Shown here piece by piece: positions 1 through 7,429 of a DNA stretch of 63,996 bases. Numbering within the stretch: position 1 is the stretch's first letter; every line of letters starts with the position of its first letter. The translations under genes were made by a program, and so were the position numbers. The stretch comes from Bacteroidia bacterium. Its GTDB lineage: Bacteria > Bacteroidota > Bacteroidia > J057. The stretch spans positions 1-63,996 of the forward strand of contig JAUIKF010000051.1 of the NCBI GenBank assembly GCA_030430575.1, given 5' to 3'. A model generated the notes under the pieces. It had not been told where the DNA came from, ran no database searches, and saw only the letters and a program-made list of their open reading frames with translations.

Positions 1-114
1 CCCATAGGGGGACGCTAATCCCGAAATCATTTGCAAAATAGTACAAACATAGACCCTTTCGACAACATGACAGGACAAAAGTGAGATAATATTGGCAACT
101 TTGAGAGTTTATGA

Positions 115-942
115 ATTATTCAGGCTATATCAAGAGAAGACATCTTACAAAAGATTAAATTATGGTATAATGGGTATTCTTGGGGAGGTCCTAATCGGAT
201 GTATAACCCCTTTTCGATTCTCAACCTTTTTTTCCATAGCCAATTCTCCAATTTTTGGTGGGAGACTGGCACGCCTACATTTTTGATCAGACGCCTCCAA
301 CAGAAATTTGAATTCCATCTAGAGTCCTTTACTGGCGGGAGCGATCTTTTTGAAAGCTATACTTTGGACAGCCAAGACAATGCCTCCCTTCTCTTCCAGA
401 CAGGCTATCTGACGATCAAATCCGTCAATAAAGAATTGGGACTTTACACCCTGGGCTACCCCAATCGGGAGGTCAAAGACGCCATGTATCGTCACTTATT
501 AGGCGCTTTTCGCCATACTACTACCACTCAGTCCCAAGCACTTTTTGCCTATATCAAACTCGCCTTGGATCGCAATGACCTGGCGGAAGTTGTGCAGCAT
601 ATCAACACCCTTTTTTCTACGATCCCTCATCAGATTTTTATCCAAAACCGCGAGGCTTATTTTCATTCTATTCTGCACATTACCTTCCATGCTATTGGCT
701 TATTTATTCAATCCGAAGTCAGTACCTCAAAAGGTCGGATAGACACTGTCTTACATACCAAAGACCGCATTTTTATTATTGAATTGAAGCTTGATGAAAC
801 GGCTTCATCGGCCTTGGATCAGATTCGTGAAAAACAGTATGGAAGCCCCTTTATGGACCAGGGAAAGGAAGTGGTTGCCGTAGGAATAAGCTTCAGTTCC
901 GAAACAAGAGAGGTCGTGGAATGGGATGCACAACCGTATTAA
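115..942 (+). pseudogene. 5'-truncated PD-(D/E)XK nuclease (AAA-like ATPase/DUF1703 family)
   Basis: The reading frame opens after an in-frame stop at 112-114 and runs to 942. Its first residues include YNGYSWGG, the typical end of the AAA-ATPase-like domain in this family, followed by VYNPFS-like and WWETGTPTFLI segments. The C-terminal part has the nuclease core: GRIDTVL supplies the acidic residue and IIELKLDE the E-x-K pair, and it ends with the usual QYG...VVAVGI segment. Known family members are about 500-550 residues with an N-terminal ATPase domain; that domain is absent here and the bases upstream contain stops in all frames, so I call it a remnant. An ATG at 199 could still give a 247-residue nuclease-only product. 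The family is very common in Bacteroidota and its role is not settled. Confidence 0.75.
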
Positions 943-964
943 TTTTCCATTAAAAAATTCAGTT

Positions 965-2458
965 CTACTCACGCTTGCGACCCCTCGCCAACAACCACTG
1001 CCTACTTTCCAACGCCTCAGCCATCTTCACTTGCTCAATCAAAAGGTTCCACTTCCTAGCAGAAGCATTGGGCTGGTGGCGCAAATCAAATAGCTTATCA
1101 CACAATCGAAAAAACTGGTTATAGGCTTTAAATTTATGGGCAGAGAGGCGGGCCTTCTTTCGATGAAGAAACAGAAGGTTGGCGTTGAGCAAAGCCGAAA
1201 AGAGTTCTGTATCTCCCATGTCAAAATAAACTTTTAGCAATAACACCCGCCGCCCAAACTCCGTCATCAGGTCGTTTCGCGCTTCTAGCAAGCATTTTGC
1301 GGCTGCGTCGTAGGCTTTTAGGTCGTAATGCAAGAAGGCTTGCGCCTGTTGGAAAGCCCCTTCACGCGCAGCGGCTTTCACCTGCTCATAGCGTTTTTCC
1401 GTGAAGGCTTTCACCCAGGAGCGAATTTCAGCTTGCTGATCGGGAGATTTCGCCGCATTGGCGAGAGCGAGGCCTACGTTGACAACGTTGAGGTAGTTTC
1501 CTACCTGGATAGAGCCGCCGGCGGTGAGGGCACCGTGGGCATCGGCCTCCTTATACCATCCAAAGATCTCCCCCAGGCGATCTTCCCCTTTTCGCCAACG
1601 GGCGATGAGGTAATTGATCAGGGCGGAATAGATGCCAGATGCCTCTTCAGGGGCGATCCGAGACGCATGCAGGTTCATCGCAACCTTCAGCGATTCATAA
1701 TGCGCCAGTTCCCCTGTCTCCAGAAAACACCTCACCAAGTGGTAGTAGATCGCTATGACAGGGATGTCCAGTAGGGTAGGATGGGCTTGGGTATATTGGA
1801 GGATTTTGGATAAAAAGGGCACGTCGAAGGGGGTCCCCGCCAATTGGCTGCGGTTCAGGGCGACAAGCGCATAGCGCAAGTGGGCTGAAAGGGTGTATTT
1901 CAACAAACTTCCCAATGTCTGGTCCACGTTGAGGGCTTTCCCACGATCTCCGGTCAGCACCTTGTGCGTCATCCACAAATCTTCCAGTCCCAATTGGTGT
2001 AAAAACAGGTCGTGACTGCTCCCCGCTTCCTTTTCGCACAAAGCTTTTTCCCTTTTCCATCGCTTATCAAAATACCCCTCTGCCCCTTCACGATAACACA
2101 GGTTCTCAAGTAACTGGCTGACATACAGTTTTTTATCCTTCCTAAACTGCTCCTGCGCCCAGAAGGCATCTAGCAAGCCCTTGAGCTGCGTCATGAGGTT
2201 GCTGAGGTTGCTGCTTTTAGGGTCTTTATCAGGAAATATCAAGGGAAATATCCGTTCCAACCTGAGGGCTTCTAGCCGAGCGGTTGTCTTCTCTGGCGCT
2301 TCATTTAGGGGAATGGGAAATGCTGGTGCCACCAGATCAAAGAGTTCTCTCACCTTCAAACTCTTATTGTGATAAGGTGAATAGAGGAAGTCTCGAAATC
2401 GATCCCATTCGTCAGTAGATAGCGTATTGAGCAGTTGCCAGAGTTTGGATAAAGCCAT
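965..2458 (-). CDS. conserved alpha-helical hypothetical protein
   Basis: Open frame of 497 residues, starting MALSKLWQLLNTLSTDEWDR. I do not recognise a named family. The sequence is rich in Leu, Ala, Lys and Glu with evenly spaced helical segments and no signal peptide or membrane segment, so a cytoplasmic helical-repeat (TPR-like) scaffold is plausible. The N-terminal stretch about the length of a DNA-length or size-control domain (FRDFLYSPYHNKS) recurs, as far as I remember, in other Bacteroidota hypothetical proteins, but this is recollection and not a search result. It converges on the nuclease remnant with only 22 bases between the two stops, and is transcribed away from the secreted protein that begins at 2785. 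Confidence 0.8.
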   Translation of the reverse strand: MALSKLWQLLNTLSTDEWDRFRDFLYSPYHNKSLKVRELFDLVAPAFPIPLNEAPEKTTARLEALRLERIFPLIFPDKDPKSSNLSNLMTQLKGLLDAFWAQEQFRKDKKLYVSQLLENLCYREGAEGYFDKRWKREKALCEKEAGSSHDLFLHQLGLEDLWMTHKVLTGDRGKALNVDQTLGSLLKYTLSAHLRYALVALNRSQLAGTPFDVPFLSKILQYTQAHPTLLDIPVIAIYYHLVRCFLETGELAHYESLKVAMNLHASRIAPEEASGIYSALINYLIARWRKGEDRLGEIFGWYKEADAHGALTAGGSIQVGNYLNVVNVGLALANAAKSPDQQAEIRSWVKAFTEKRYEQVKAAAREGAFQQAQAFLHYDLKAYDAAAKCLLEARNDLMTEFGRRVLLLKVYFDMGDTELFSALLNANLLFLHRKKARLSAHKFKAYNQFFRLCDKLFDLRHQPNASARKWNLLIEQVKMAEALESRQWLLARGRKRE

Positions 2459-2784
2459 GGGAGAAGTTTTGAGTTTTGAGTTTTGCGTTGCAGGAAATGG
2501 CCATTCTGATCTGCGAAAATCCCTTTATTCTGCAAAATAGGCATCCCTTATAATTAGGAAAACCAAATTCTTGTAATAAGATAAATGGCCTTTATTGTTT
2601 TTTAGAGCATACTTTTAGATAAAATAAGATAATTACACCCAAAAACCAATTTAAGAATTCAATAAAAATGAATTGCCAAGGCTGATGTGAAAGCAAGAGA
2701 TTTGTAGAAAAGAAATAATGAATGCTAGTATCTATTCACTCATTCTATCATTCACTCATACAATCATTTCACCTAAAAGCCATT
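2459..2784. other. divergent intergenic region with low-complexity repeat
   Basis: This AT-rich gap separates two divergent genes and must hold both promoters, but I see no clear TAnnTTTG box. At 2733-2766 there is a short imperfect repeat of CATTCACT/CATTCTAT units directly before the downstream start. Its reverse complement, AGAATGATAG-type units, recurs at 4601-4636 just after the stop of the same gene, so the secreted-protein gene is flanked by inverted low-complexity tracts. Confidence 0.5.
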
Positions 2785-4596
2785 ATGAAAACCTACACAG
2801 CATTTATCACTTGTATCCTCCTCGGAATCACCTTATTTGCCCAAAGCAGCAAGCTGCAATACAGCTTCAAAGGAAATGGTCACGCGGTGGCTACCAACAT
2901 TATCCCCTTGACGGATCAAGGCTACCTCATGGTAGGCTCTTCGGGCAATGGCGATATCCCTACCTTCAGCGATATGCTGCTGATGAAGACAGATGCCAAG
3001 CTCGAACTCGAATGGAGCACCCGCTACAAAAGCTATTACACCAGCAAAAGCAATGGCTTTGCCTGCCCGCCCCAGGCTCACCTGGAATACGCCGCGAGCG
3101 CGGTAGAAGTCTCCGACGGCTACGTCCTGGTCGGCAGTCACGACCGCAAAGACGGCGCGCTATGTTCAGGGCCGAATACGCACTTATTGGCAGATTTTGA
3201 TTTAGTCGTAATGAAAGTAGACAAAATGGGCCAGCCCGTCTGGACGCGCCGATTTGGCAATAACAGCGTGCAAATGGGCACCCATATTCAGCAAACCAGT
3301 GACGGTGGGTTCATCGTATCAGGTTTCGCCAATACAGGCGCCGTTCTCTCGGCTGCCCATCCCTTTCTCCTAAAGCTAGATGCCCAAGGGCAACCCGAGT
3401 GGTCCCGCATACAGACCAGTTTCAACTTTCAAGGCCTTGCAGCCTTGCTCGCGGCTGGTTCTTGGCGCTTCCCTATCATCGAACTCAAAGCAGGCGGCTA
3501 CGCCTACCTCGCCAGTACAGGCAACGAGACATTTCTCGTTCGCCTCGATGCCCAAGGCAATACCCAATGGGCCAAGCGTTTCTTCCACAGTGATGTGACA
3601 GGTCACATCAATCAAAGCCCTGACTGGGCAGTAGGGGCAGCGTCTTACGCCTTTTTCCACTCCCTCGTCGAACTCCCCAACGGCCATATCACCTTCCTCG
3701 GCAACCTCTATTTTGCCCTGGCCATCGTCATCGACCCTAATCAGCCGCTGGGTACTTTCTTCGCCATGGGCGGATTGGTGGAAGTAGATCAAAATGGTCT
3801 TTATGTAAATGCTTCTGTCTTTTCGCACCCTACCGGCCACAGCCCGCCCCTAGACCTTGTCACAACCGATATGGAACTATTGCCCAATGGCAACCTGCTG
3901 ATCGCAGGCTTGAACGAATACCGTTCCTTTGTCCTGGAGTACGATCACAGCGCCACGGCCATCAACGGCCACAGCCAGTGGGCCAAGTCTATCGATATTT
4001 ATCATTTTAATGGAATTCCCTATGGCCACGATTTGCCCTCTGTCACCTACCGTAACGGCCAGGCCATCATGCTCTATGACAACTTCAAAGTAGGCGTCAC
4101 GGCGCTGAACAGCCAAGTGGATTCTTGTGCACGGAACTGGGGCCCGATTCACTCCTTGCCTGTGGCTTCTTTTGCGATGCCTGATGTCACCATGCAGATG
4201 CGCTTCGATTCGACGATGGCCTTTGTGCCAAGAGATACGCTGGTATTGCTCACCGAACCTATTGACAGCCTTCAACGAGATTTAACCTGTGGTTCACAGG
4301 TCGCTCTTTCCATAGCCAACCTCCTGCAACGCCCTCGTCAGGAGGGAGGCTTTTTACTTGCCTCGCCCAATCCCTGGAACAGCGGAGAGCTCACGCTTCG
4401 CTTCGAAGCACCAGAAGCAAGTTCCTATCAGGCTACGATGATGGACCTTCAAGGCCGTACATGGACCCAGCAAACGGGCCGTGTCCTTGCGGGGGAGAAC
4501 CGCTTGCGGTGGCAGGCGGATGTGCCTCGGGGTTTGTATATGATTCGAGTGGTGACTTCGAATGGGCAGTGGACTGCGAAGGTGGTGAGGAGGTGA
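2785..4596 (+). CDS. secreted beta-propeller-like protein with T9SS sorting domain
   Basis: Start chosen at 2785 (MKTYTAFITCILLGITLFAQ), which gives a clean signal peptide of about 20 residues; the frame is open to 2722 but the extra residues come from the CATTCACT repeat. The mature part contains repeated blades with motifs such as TSDGGFIVSGF, LDAQGQPEWSR and LDAQGNTQWAKRF, as in the delta-60/PQQ-like propellers of Bacteroidota surface proteins. The last ~80 residues (ASPNPWNSGELTL...GLYMIRVV...KVVRR) form a type A C-terminal sorting domain of the type IX secretion system. It should therefore be exported across the outer membrane and anchored or released at the surface. Length is 604 residues after start correction. 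Ligand or enzymatic role is unknown. Confidence 0.85.
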   Translation: MKTYTAFITCILLGITLFAQSSKLQYSFKGNGHAVATNIIPLTDQGYLMVGSSGNGDIPTFSDMLLMKTDAKLELEWSTRYKSYYTSKSNGFACPPQAHLEYAASAVEVSDGYVLVGSHDRKDGALCSGPNTHLLADFDLVVMKVDKMGQPVWTRRFGNNSVQMGTHIQQTSDGGFIVSGFANTGAVLSAAHPFLLKLDAQGQPEWSRIQTSFNFQGLAALLAAGSWRFPIIELKAGGYAYLASTGNETFLVRLDAQGNTQWAKRFFHSDVTGHINQSPDWAVGAASYAFFHSLVELPNGHITFLGNLYFALAIVIDPNQPLGTFFAMGGLVEVDQNGLYVNASVFSHPTGHSPPLDLVTTDMELLPNGNLLIAGLNEYRSFVLEYDHSATAINGHSQWAKSIDIYHFNGIPYGHDLPSVTYRNGQAIMLYDNFKVGVTALNSQVDSCARNWGPIHSLPVASFAMPDVTMQMRFDSTMAFVPRDTLVLLTEPIDSLQRDLTCGSQVALSIANLLQRPRQEGGFLLASPNPWNSGELTLRFEAPEASSYQATMMDLQGRTWTQQTGRVLAGENRLRWQADVPRGLYMIRVVTSNGQWTAKVVRR

Positions 4597-4670
4597 AGAG
4601 AATGATAGAATGACAGAATGATAGAATGATAGAATGGGGGAATTATGTGCTGCTGTTGCAAAAAAACTTA

Positions 4671-4886
4671 GTTCTCTGACAATGTTAGTGGAGCTTCCAC
4701 TTCGGCTTTCACATCTCCTGAACCCTACAGGCCCCCCTTCGGCAATCTCAGGGCAGGCTGCCTCTTCAAAGAGGACTTCTCACACGCTCTAGTTAGCGCG
4801 AAAACCCCTTTGAAGGGGTTGAGGCCTTGTGTGATCGGGGATGTGTATACCAGAAGCTACAAGCTTCCCACGGAATTTGTCAGAGA
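4671..4886. repeat. MITE-like element, copy 1 (inverted relative to copy at 13784)
   Basis: A 216-base non-coding element with terminal inverted repeats GTTCTCTGACAA and TTGTCAGAGA. A second copy of about 221 bases lies at 13784-14004 in the opposite orientation; both contain internal stem-forming blocks such as ACATCTCCTGAACCC and GCGCGAAAACC-CTTTGAA-GGTTG. The element contains a copy of the short CCTTCGGCAAGCTCAGGGCAGG repeat family at 4737. It joins directly to the beta-barrel fragment downstream, so the insertion probably removed or displaced that gene's 5' end. No transposase is encoded; mobility in trans is inference. Confidence 0.7.
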
Positions 4887-4887
4887 T

Positions 4888-5397
4888 CCAGTCTCTTTTA
4901 CTTCATTTCACTCCATCCCCTTCTTTCCTCAATTTCACTATAATTGGGGAACGAGAAAGCAAGTAGACCATAGCCTGGTCTATGCCATTCAAAATGGCTT
5001 TTCGTATGCCACCAAGATACAAGTGTTGGGAAATGCCCATAGCCGTTTCGCCGCTGCCTTGCGGCCCGAAATAGGGCTTCAGCCTTGGGCTTGGAGCTTC
5101 AAGGCGGTCCAGCAGCAAATTTGGGCACGCCTTCCGCTGCTGTTGTCTTATTACCCTACACCTACTTCCAGTATTACTTATAGCCCTACCCTTACCTTTT
5201 CTACCCCTGGCTATGAGTATCATAGGCTTTTTCCTGAAGCGGGATTCCAGCATGTGATTCAATCCCATGCCCTCAATTATCGGCGTGGGAAAAGGAATCA
5301 ATGGATTCTTTCTTATGGACTGACGCGCACCAAGGACGAACCGATCAGCAACCAGTTTTCCTTTGGATACAGTTTCCGATTTGGGCGAAAAAAATAG
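4888..5397 (+). pseudogene. 3' fragment of an outer-membrane beta-barrel protein
   Basis: The frame is open from 4810, but its first 26 codons lie inside the MITE-like element, so only 4888-5397 is likely native. The remaining ~169 residues show alternating hydrophobic/polar strands rich in Tyr, Phe and Trp, and end with FSFGYSFRFGRKK, the aromatic strand that typically closes a porin-like barrel. There is no signal peptide. The most economical reading is a gene whose 5' part was lost when the element inserted. A short expressed product from the ATG at 4810 cannot be excluded but would lack an export signal. Confidence 0.55.
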
Positions 5398-5434
5398 CTA
5401 GGGATACTTCTCGTGAGATAAATGTCTCTCAAAC

Positions 5435-5478
5435 TTACACATATGTCGCAGGTCTTCTGACTTGCGACATATGTGTAA
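5435..5478. repeat. 16-bp perfect inverted repeat (long hairpin)
   Basis: TTACACATATGTCGCA (5435-5450) and its exact complement (5463-5478) flank a 12-base loop. Outer bases on both sides (ATGTCTC at 5422 and GAGACAT at 5484) extend the pairing imperfectly to an arm of about 30 bases. It sits just behind the barrel fragment and before a small membrane protein gene. There is no T-run, so it is not a classic terminator. Confidence 0.7.
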
Positions 5479-5672
5479 TACGTCGAGACATAGGTGATAC
5501 CTGGCGCGTGGCGTTTTCCCAGACCTTTGGGACAACCATGGGAGATTATTGATTCATTGATTAACTGATTATTGATTGGAAGATGAAATGCACCACCTGT
5601 CAATAGATCATAAGTGCCATAATCAAGAATCTATCAATCACTCAATTACTAATTCCTAACCCTCACGCCAAA

Positions 5673-6038
5673 ATGAAAACGCCTGTCTTAATCCTCCTTT
5701 TGCTGCTTTTGGCAGTTCCATCTACTTATTATGCGCATTCTGCTGATCCCTTTATTGACAAGATGATGTCAGATGCGATCGTGAAAAACGATGCCCTTGC
5801 AACTCAGGGCTTCCTTTCCAATGTCATCAGGGAGATAGTGCCCGAAGCAAAAACCGATGGACCCCAAACTCCTTCGAGACGCCCTGCCAGCGGCGTCCAT
5901 GTGGCGCACTTTAGTTCGCCTTCCTGGGGGGAAGATACGCCACTCGCAGACACCGGTTGGTTCCTTTCCAAAGGCTTGCTCGTGCTTCTGTTTTTGTTCC
6001 AAATGCTCCTGATGTATAAATCCTTCGCAGGAAGCTAA
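5673..6038 (+). CDS. small exported membrane protein, unknown function
   Basis: A 121-residue product beginning MKTPVLILLLLLLAVPSTYYA, a strong signal peptide or N-terminal membrane segment, with a second hydrophobic helix near the C-terminus (GLLVLLFLFQMLLMY). The middle is polar and rich in Ser, Pro and charged residues. I do not recognise the family. The two hydrophobic ends suggest a small periplasmic loop protein held in the inner membrane, or a secreted protein with a C-terminal anchor. The upstream region has several TTGATTGATTA-type AT-rich repeats that recur before other genes in this window. Confidence 0.6.
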   Translation: MKTPVLILLLLLLAVPSTYYAHSADPFIDKMMSDAIVKNDALATQGFLSNVIREIVPEAKTDGPQTPSRRPASGVHVAHFSSPSWGEDTPLADTGWFLSKGLLVLLFLFQMLLMYKSFAGS

Positions 6039-6088
6039 GGAATCAATTTTGAGTCCACTCCAGAAAGTCAATTTTGACTTTTTCCTTG

Positions 6089-6171
6089 ATTGCGACGGAC
6101 TAAAGTCCAGTCGCAATAGTTCTTTGGCTATCATTTTATACTATTGCGGCTGGGTTGAAACCCGTCGCAAT
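6089..6171. repeat. two tandem REP-like palindromes
   Basis: Two 29-base palindromes at 6089-6117 and 6143-6171 share the outer arms ATTGCG..C and GTCGCAAT but have different inner arms (GGACT/AGTCC and GGGTT/AACCC). Covariation of the inner stems with conserved outer stems is typical of REP-like intergenic repeats. They lie in the convergent gap between the small membrane protein gene and the MoxR gene. Confidence 0.65.
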
Positions 6172-6295
6172 TAGGCAACCTCCTTTAAAAAAGAGGTTGA
6201 TGAGTATGAATTAAAGGCAGAATATAAATTCGAATAGCTAATGCGAAAGCCCTTGAACGCCTTGATCCTTTGAACGTTTTGAATCTTCCCTGCCT

Positions 6296-7291
6296 TTAAA
6301 ACTTCACCGTTTTCAGCAGTCGCTCTATCACCTGAAGGGTCGTGATCTCTTCAGCTTCTGCCTCATAATTGAGGAGGATGCGGTGGTTGAGGACATCGGG
6401 GGCGATAGCCTTGACATCTTCAGGAATAGCGTGGGCACGACCTTCAAGCAAGGCATGGGCTTTGGCGCCCAAGGTAAGGGCCAGAGTGGCCCGAGGGGAG
6501 GCCCCAAACTCAATGTAGTCTGCGACTTCTTTCATTCCATACTCCGCAGGCTCACGCGTCGCCAGGACAATATCGATGATATAGTCTTCCAATTTTTCCT
6601 TCAAGCTGACCTCATCAACTAGGGCGCGAATATCAAAAATGTCCTGTTTGGACAATACAGGCTTCACTTCGTGATGGGTTTTGGTGCGGGCCATGCGCTT
6701 CATGATGGCCTTCTCTTCGGCCTTGGTGGGGTAATCCACAAAGACTTTTAGCATGAACCGGTCTACCTGGGCTTCGGGCAAAGGGTAAGTCCCTTCCTGG
6801 TCTACTGGATTTTGAGTAGCGAGGACAAGGAAGGGTTCGTCCAGGGGAAATGTCTCTTCGCCGATGGTGACTTGGCGCTCTTGCATGGCTTCGAGCAAGG
6901 CACTCTGCACCTTGGCAGGGGAGCGGTTGATCTCGTCGGCGAGGACGATATGGGAAAAAACGGGGCCTTTTTTTACTTCAAAAGCGCCTTGCTTCTGGTT
7001 GTAAATCATGGTGCCGATGAGGTCGGCGGGAAGCAAGTCTGGCGTGAATTGTATCCACTTGAACTGTAAGTCAAGGGCTTGTGCCAAAGTATTGACCGTC
7101 AGGGTCTTGGCTAGGCCTGGAACGCCTTCCAGGAGGACGTGGCCATTGGTAAATAGGCCGATGAGCAATCGGCGTATCATGCTCCGCTGACCTACAACTA
7201 CTTTGGCAATCTCTTCTTCTAGTTGCTGGATCAGTTTCCCTTTTTGTTCAATATGTGATGCTAGCTTGCTGTCCATATAGCCAAATGGCAT
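6296..7291 (-). CDS. MoxR-family AAA+ ATPase
   Basis: 331 residues, the usual size for the family. Walker A is GVPGLAKT near residue 57, Walker B is VLADEINRSPAK near residue 117, and LLEAMQERQVTI, LATQNPVDQEGTYPLPEAQVDRF (sensor 1 and arginine finger region) follow. The C-terminal lid has the expected ASPRATLAL motif. MoxR ATPases act as chaperones that mature or activate partner proteins carrying von Willebrand A domains, often encoded next door as a DUF58 plus BatA/BatB operon. No such partner is visible on either side here, so this copy is a lone gene. Start at 7291 gives MPFGYMDSK; an internal ATG five codons later is equally possible. Confidence 0.95.
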   Translation of the reverse strand: MPFGYMDSKLASHIEQKGKLIQQLEEEIAKVVVGQRSMIRRLLIGLFTNGHVLLEGVPGLAKTLTVNTLAQALDLQFKWIQFTPDLLPADLIGTMIYNQKQGAFEVKKGPVFSHIVLADEINRSPAKVQSALLEAMQERQVTIGEETFPLDEPFLVLATQNPVDQEGTYPLPEAQVDRFMLKVFVDYPTKAEEKAIMKRMARTKTHHEVKPVLSKQDIFDIRALVDEVSLKEKLEDYIIDIVLATREPAEYGMKEVADYIEFGASPRATLALTLGAKAHALLEGRAHAIPEDVKAIAPDVLNHRILLNYEAEAEEITTLQVIERLLKTVKF

Positions 7292-7351
7292 TTTTGATGA
7301 ATGGACAAATTACTAATTCTAAGGGAATAAGTGGTTTCATACAAAAAAATG

Positions 7352-7378
7352 AATATAAAAAACCGCCCGAGGGCGGTT
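7352..7378 (-). terminator. rho-independent terminator
   Basis: On the minus strand an 8-bp GC-rich stem AACCGCCC/GGGCGGTT with a two-base loop is followed by a T-rich run. It lies about 50 bases after the stop of the large adhesin gene and just before the MoxR gene, and probably ends the adhesin transcript. Confidence 0.75.
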
Positions 7379-7384
7379 AAAACT

Positions 7385-7414
7385 TGTAGGGACACGATAT
7401 ATCGTGCCCCTACA
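7385..7414. repeat. intergenic palindrome
   Basis: A 30-base near-perfect palindrome TGTAGGGACACGATA / TATCGTGCCCCTACA directly next to the terminator. This kind of TGTAGGGGCACG palindrome is a common intergenic repeat type in bacterial genomes; only one copy is present in this window. Confidence 0.6.
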
Positions 7415-7429
7415 CGCAAATTCTTCAAA

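Noticed and set aside
4810-4887. Barrel protein starting at 4810
   Set aside because: The first 26 codons fall in the MITE-like element and do not form a signal peptide.
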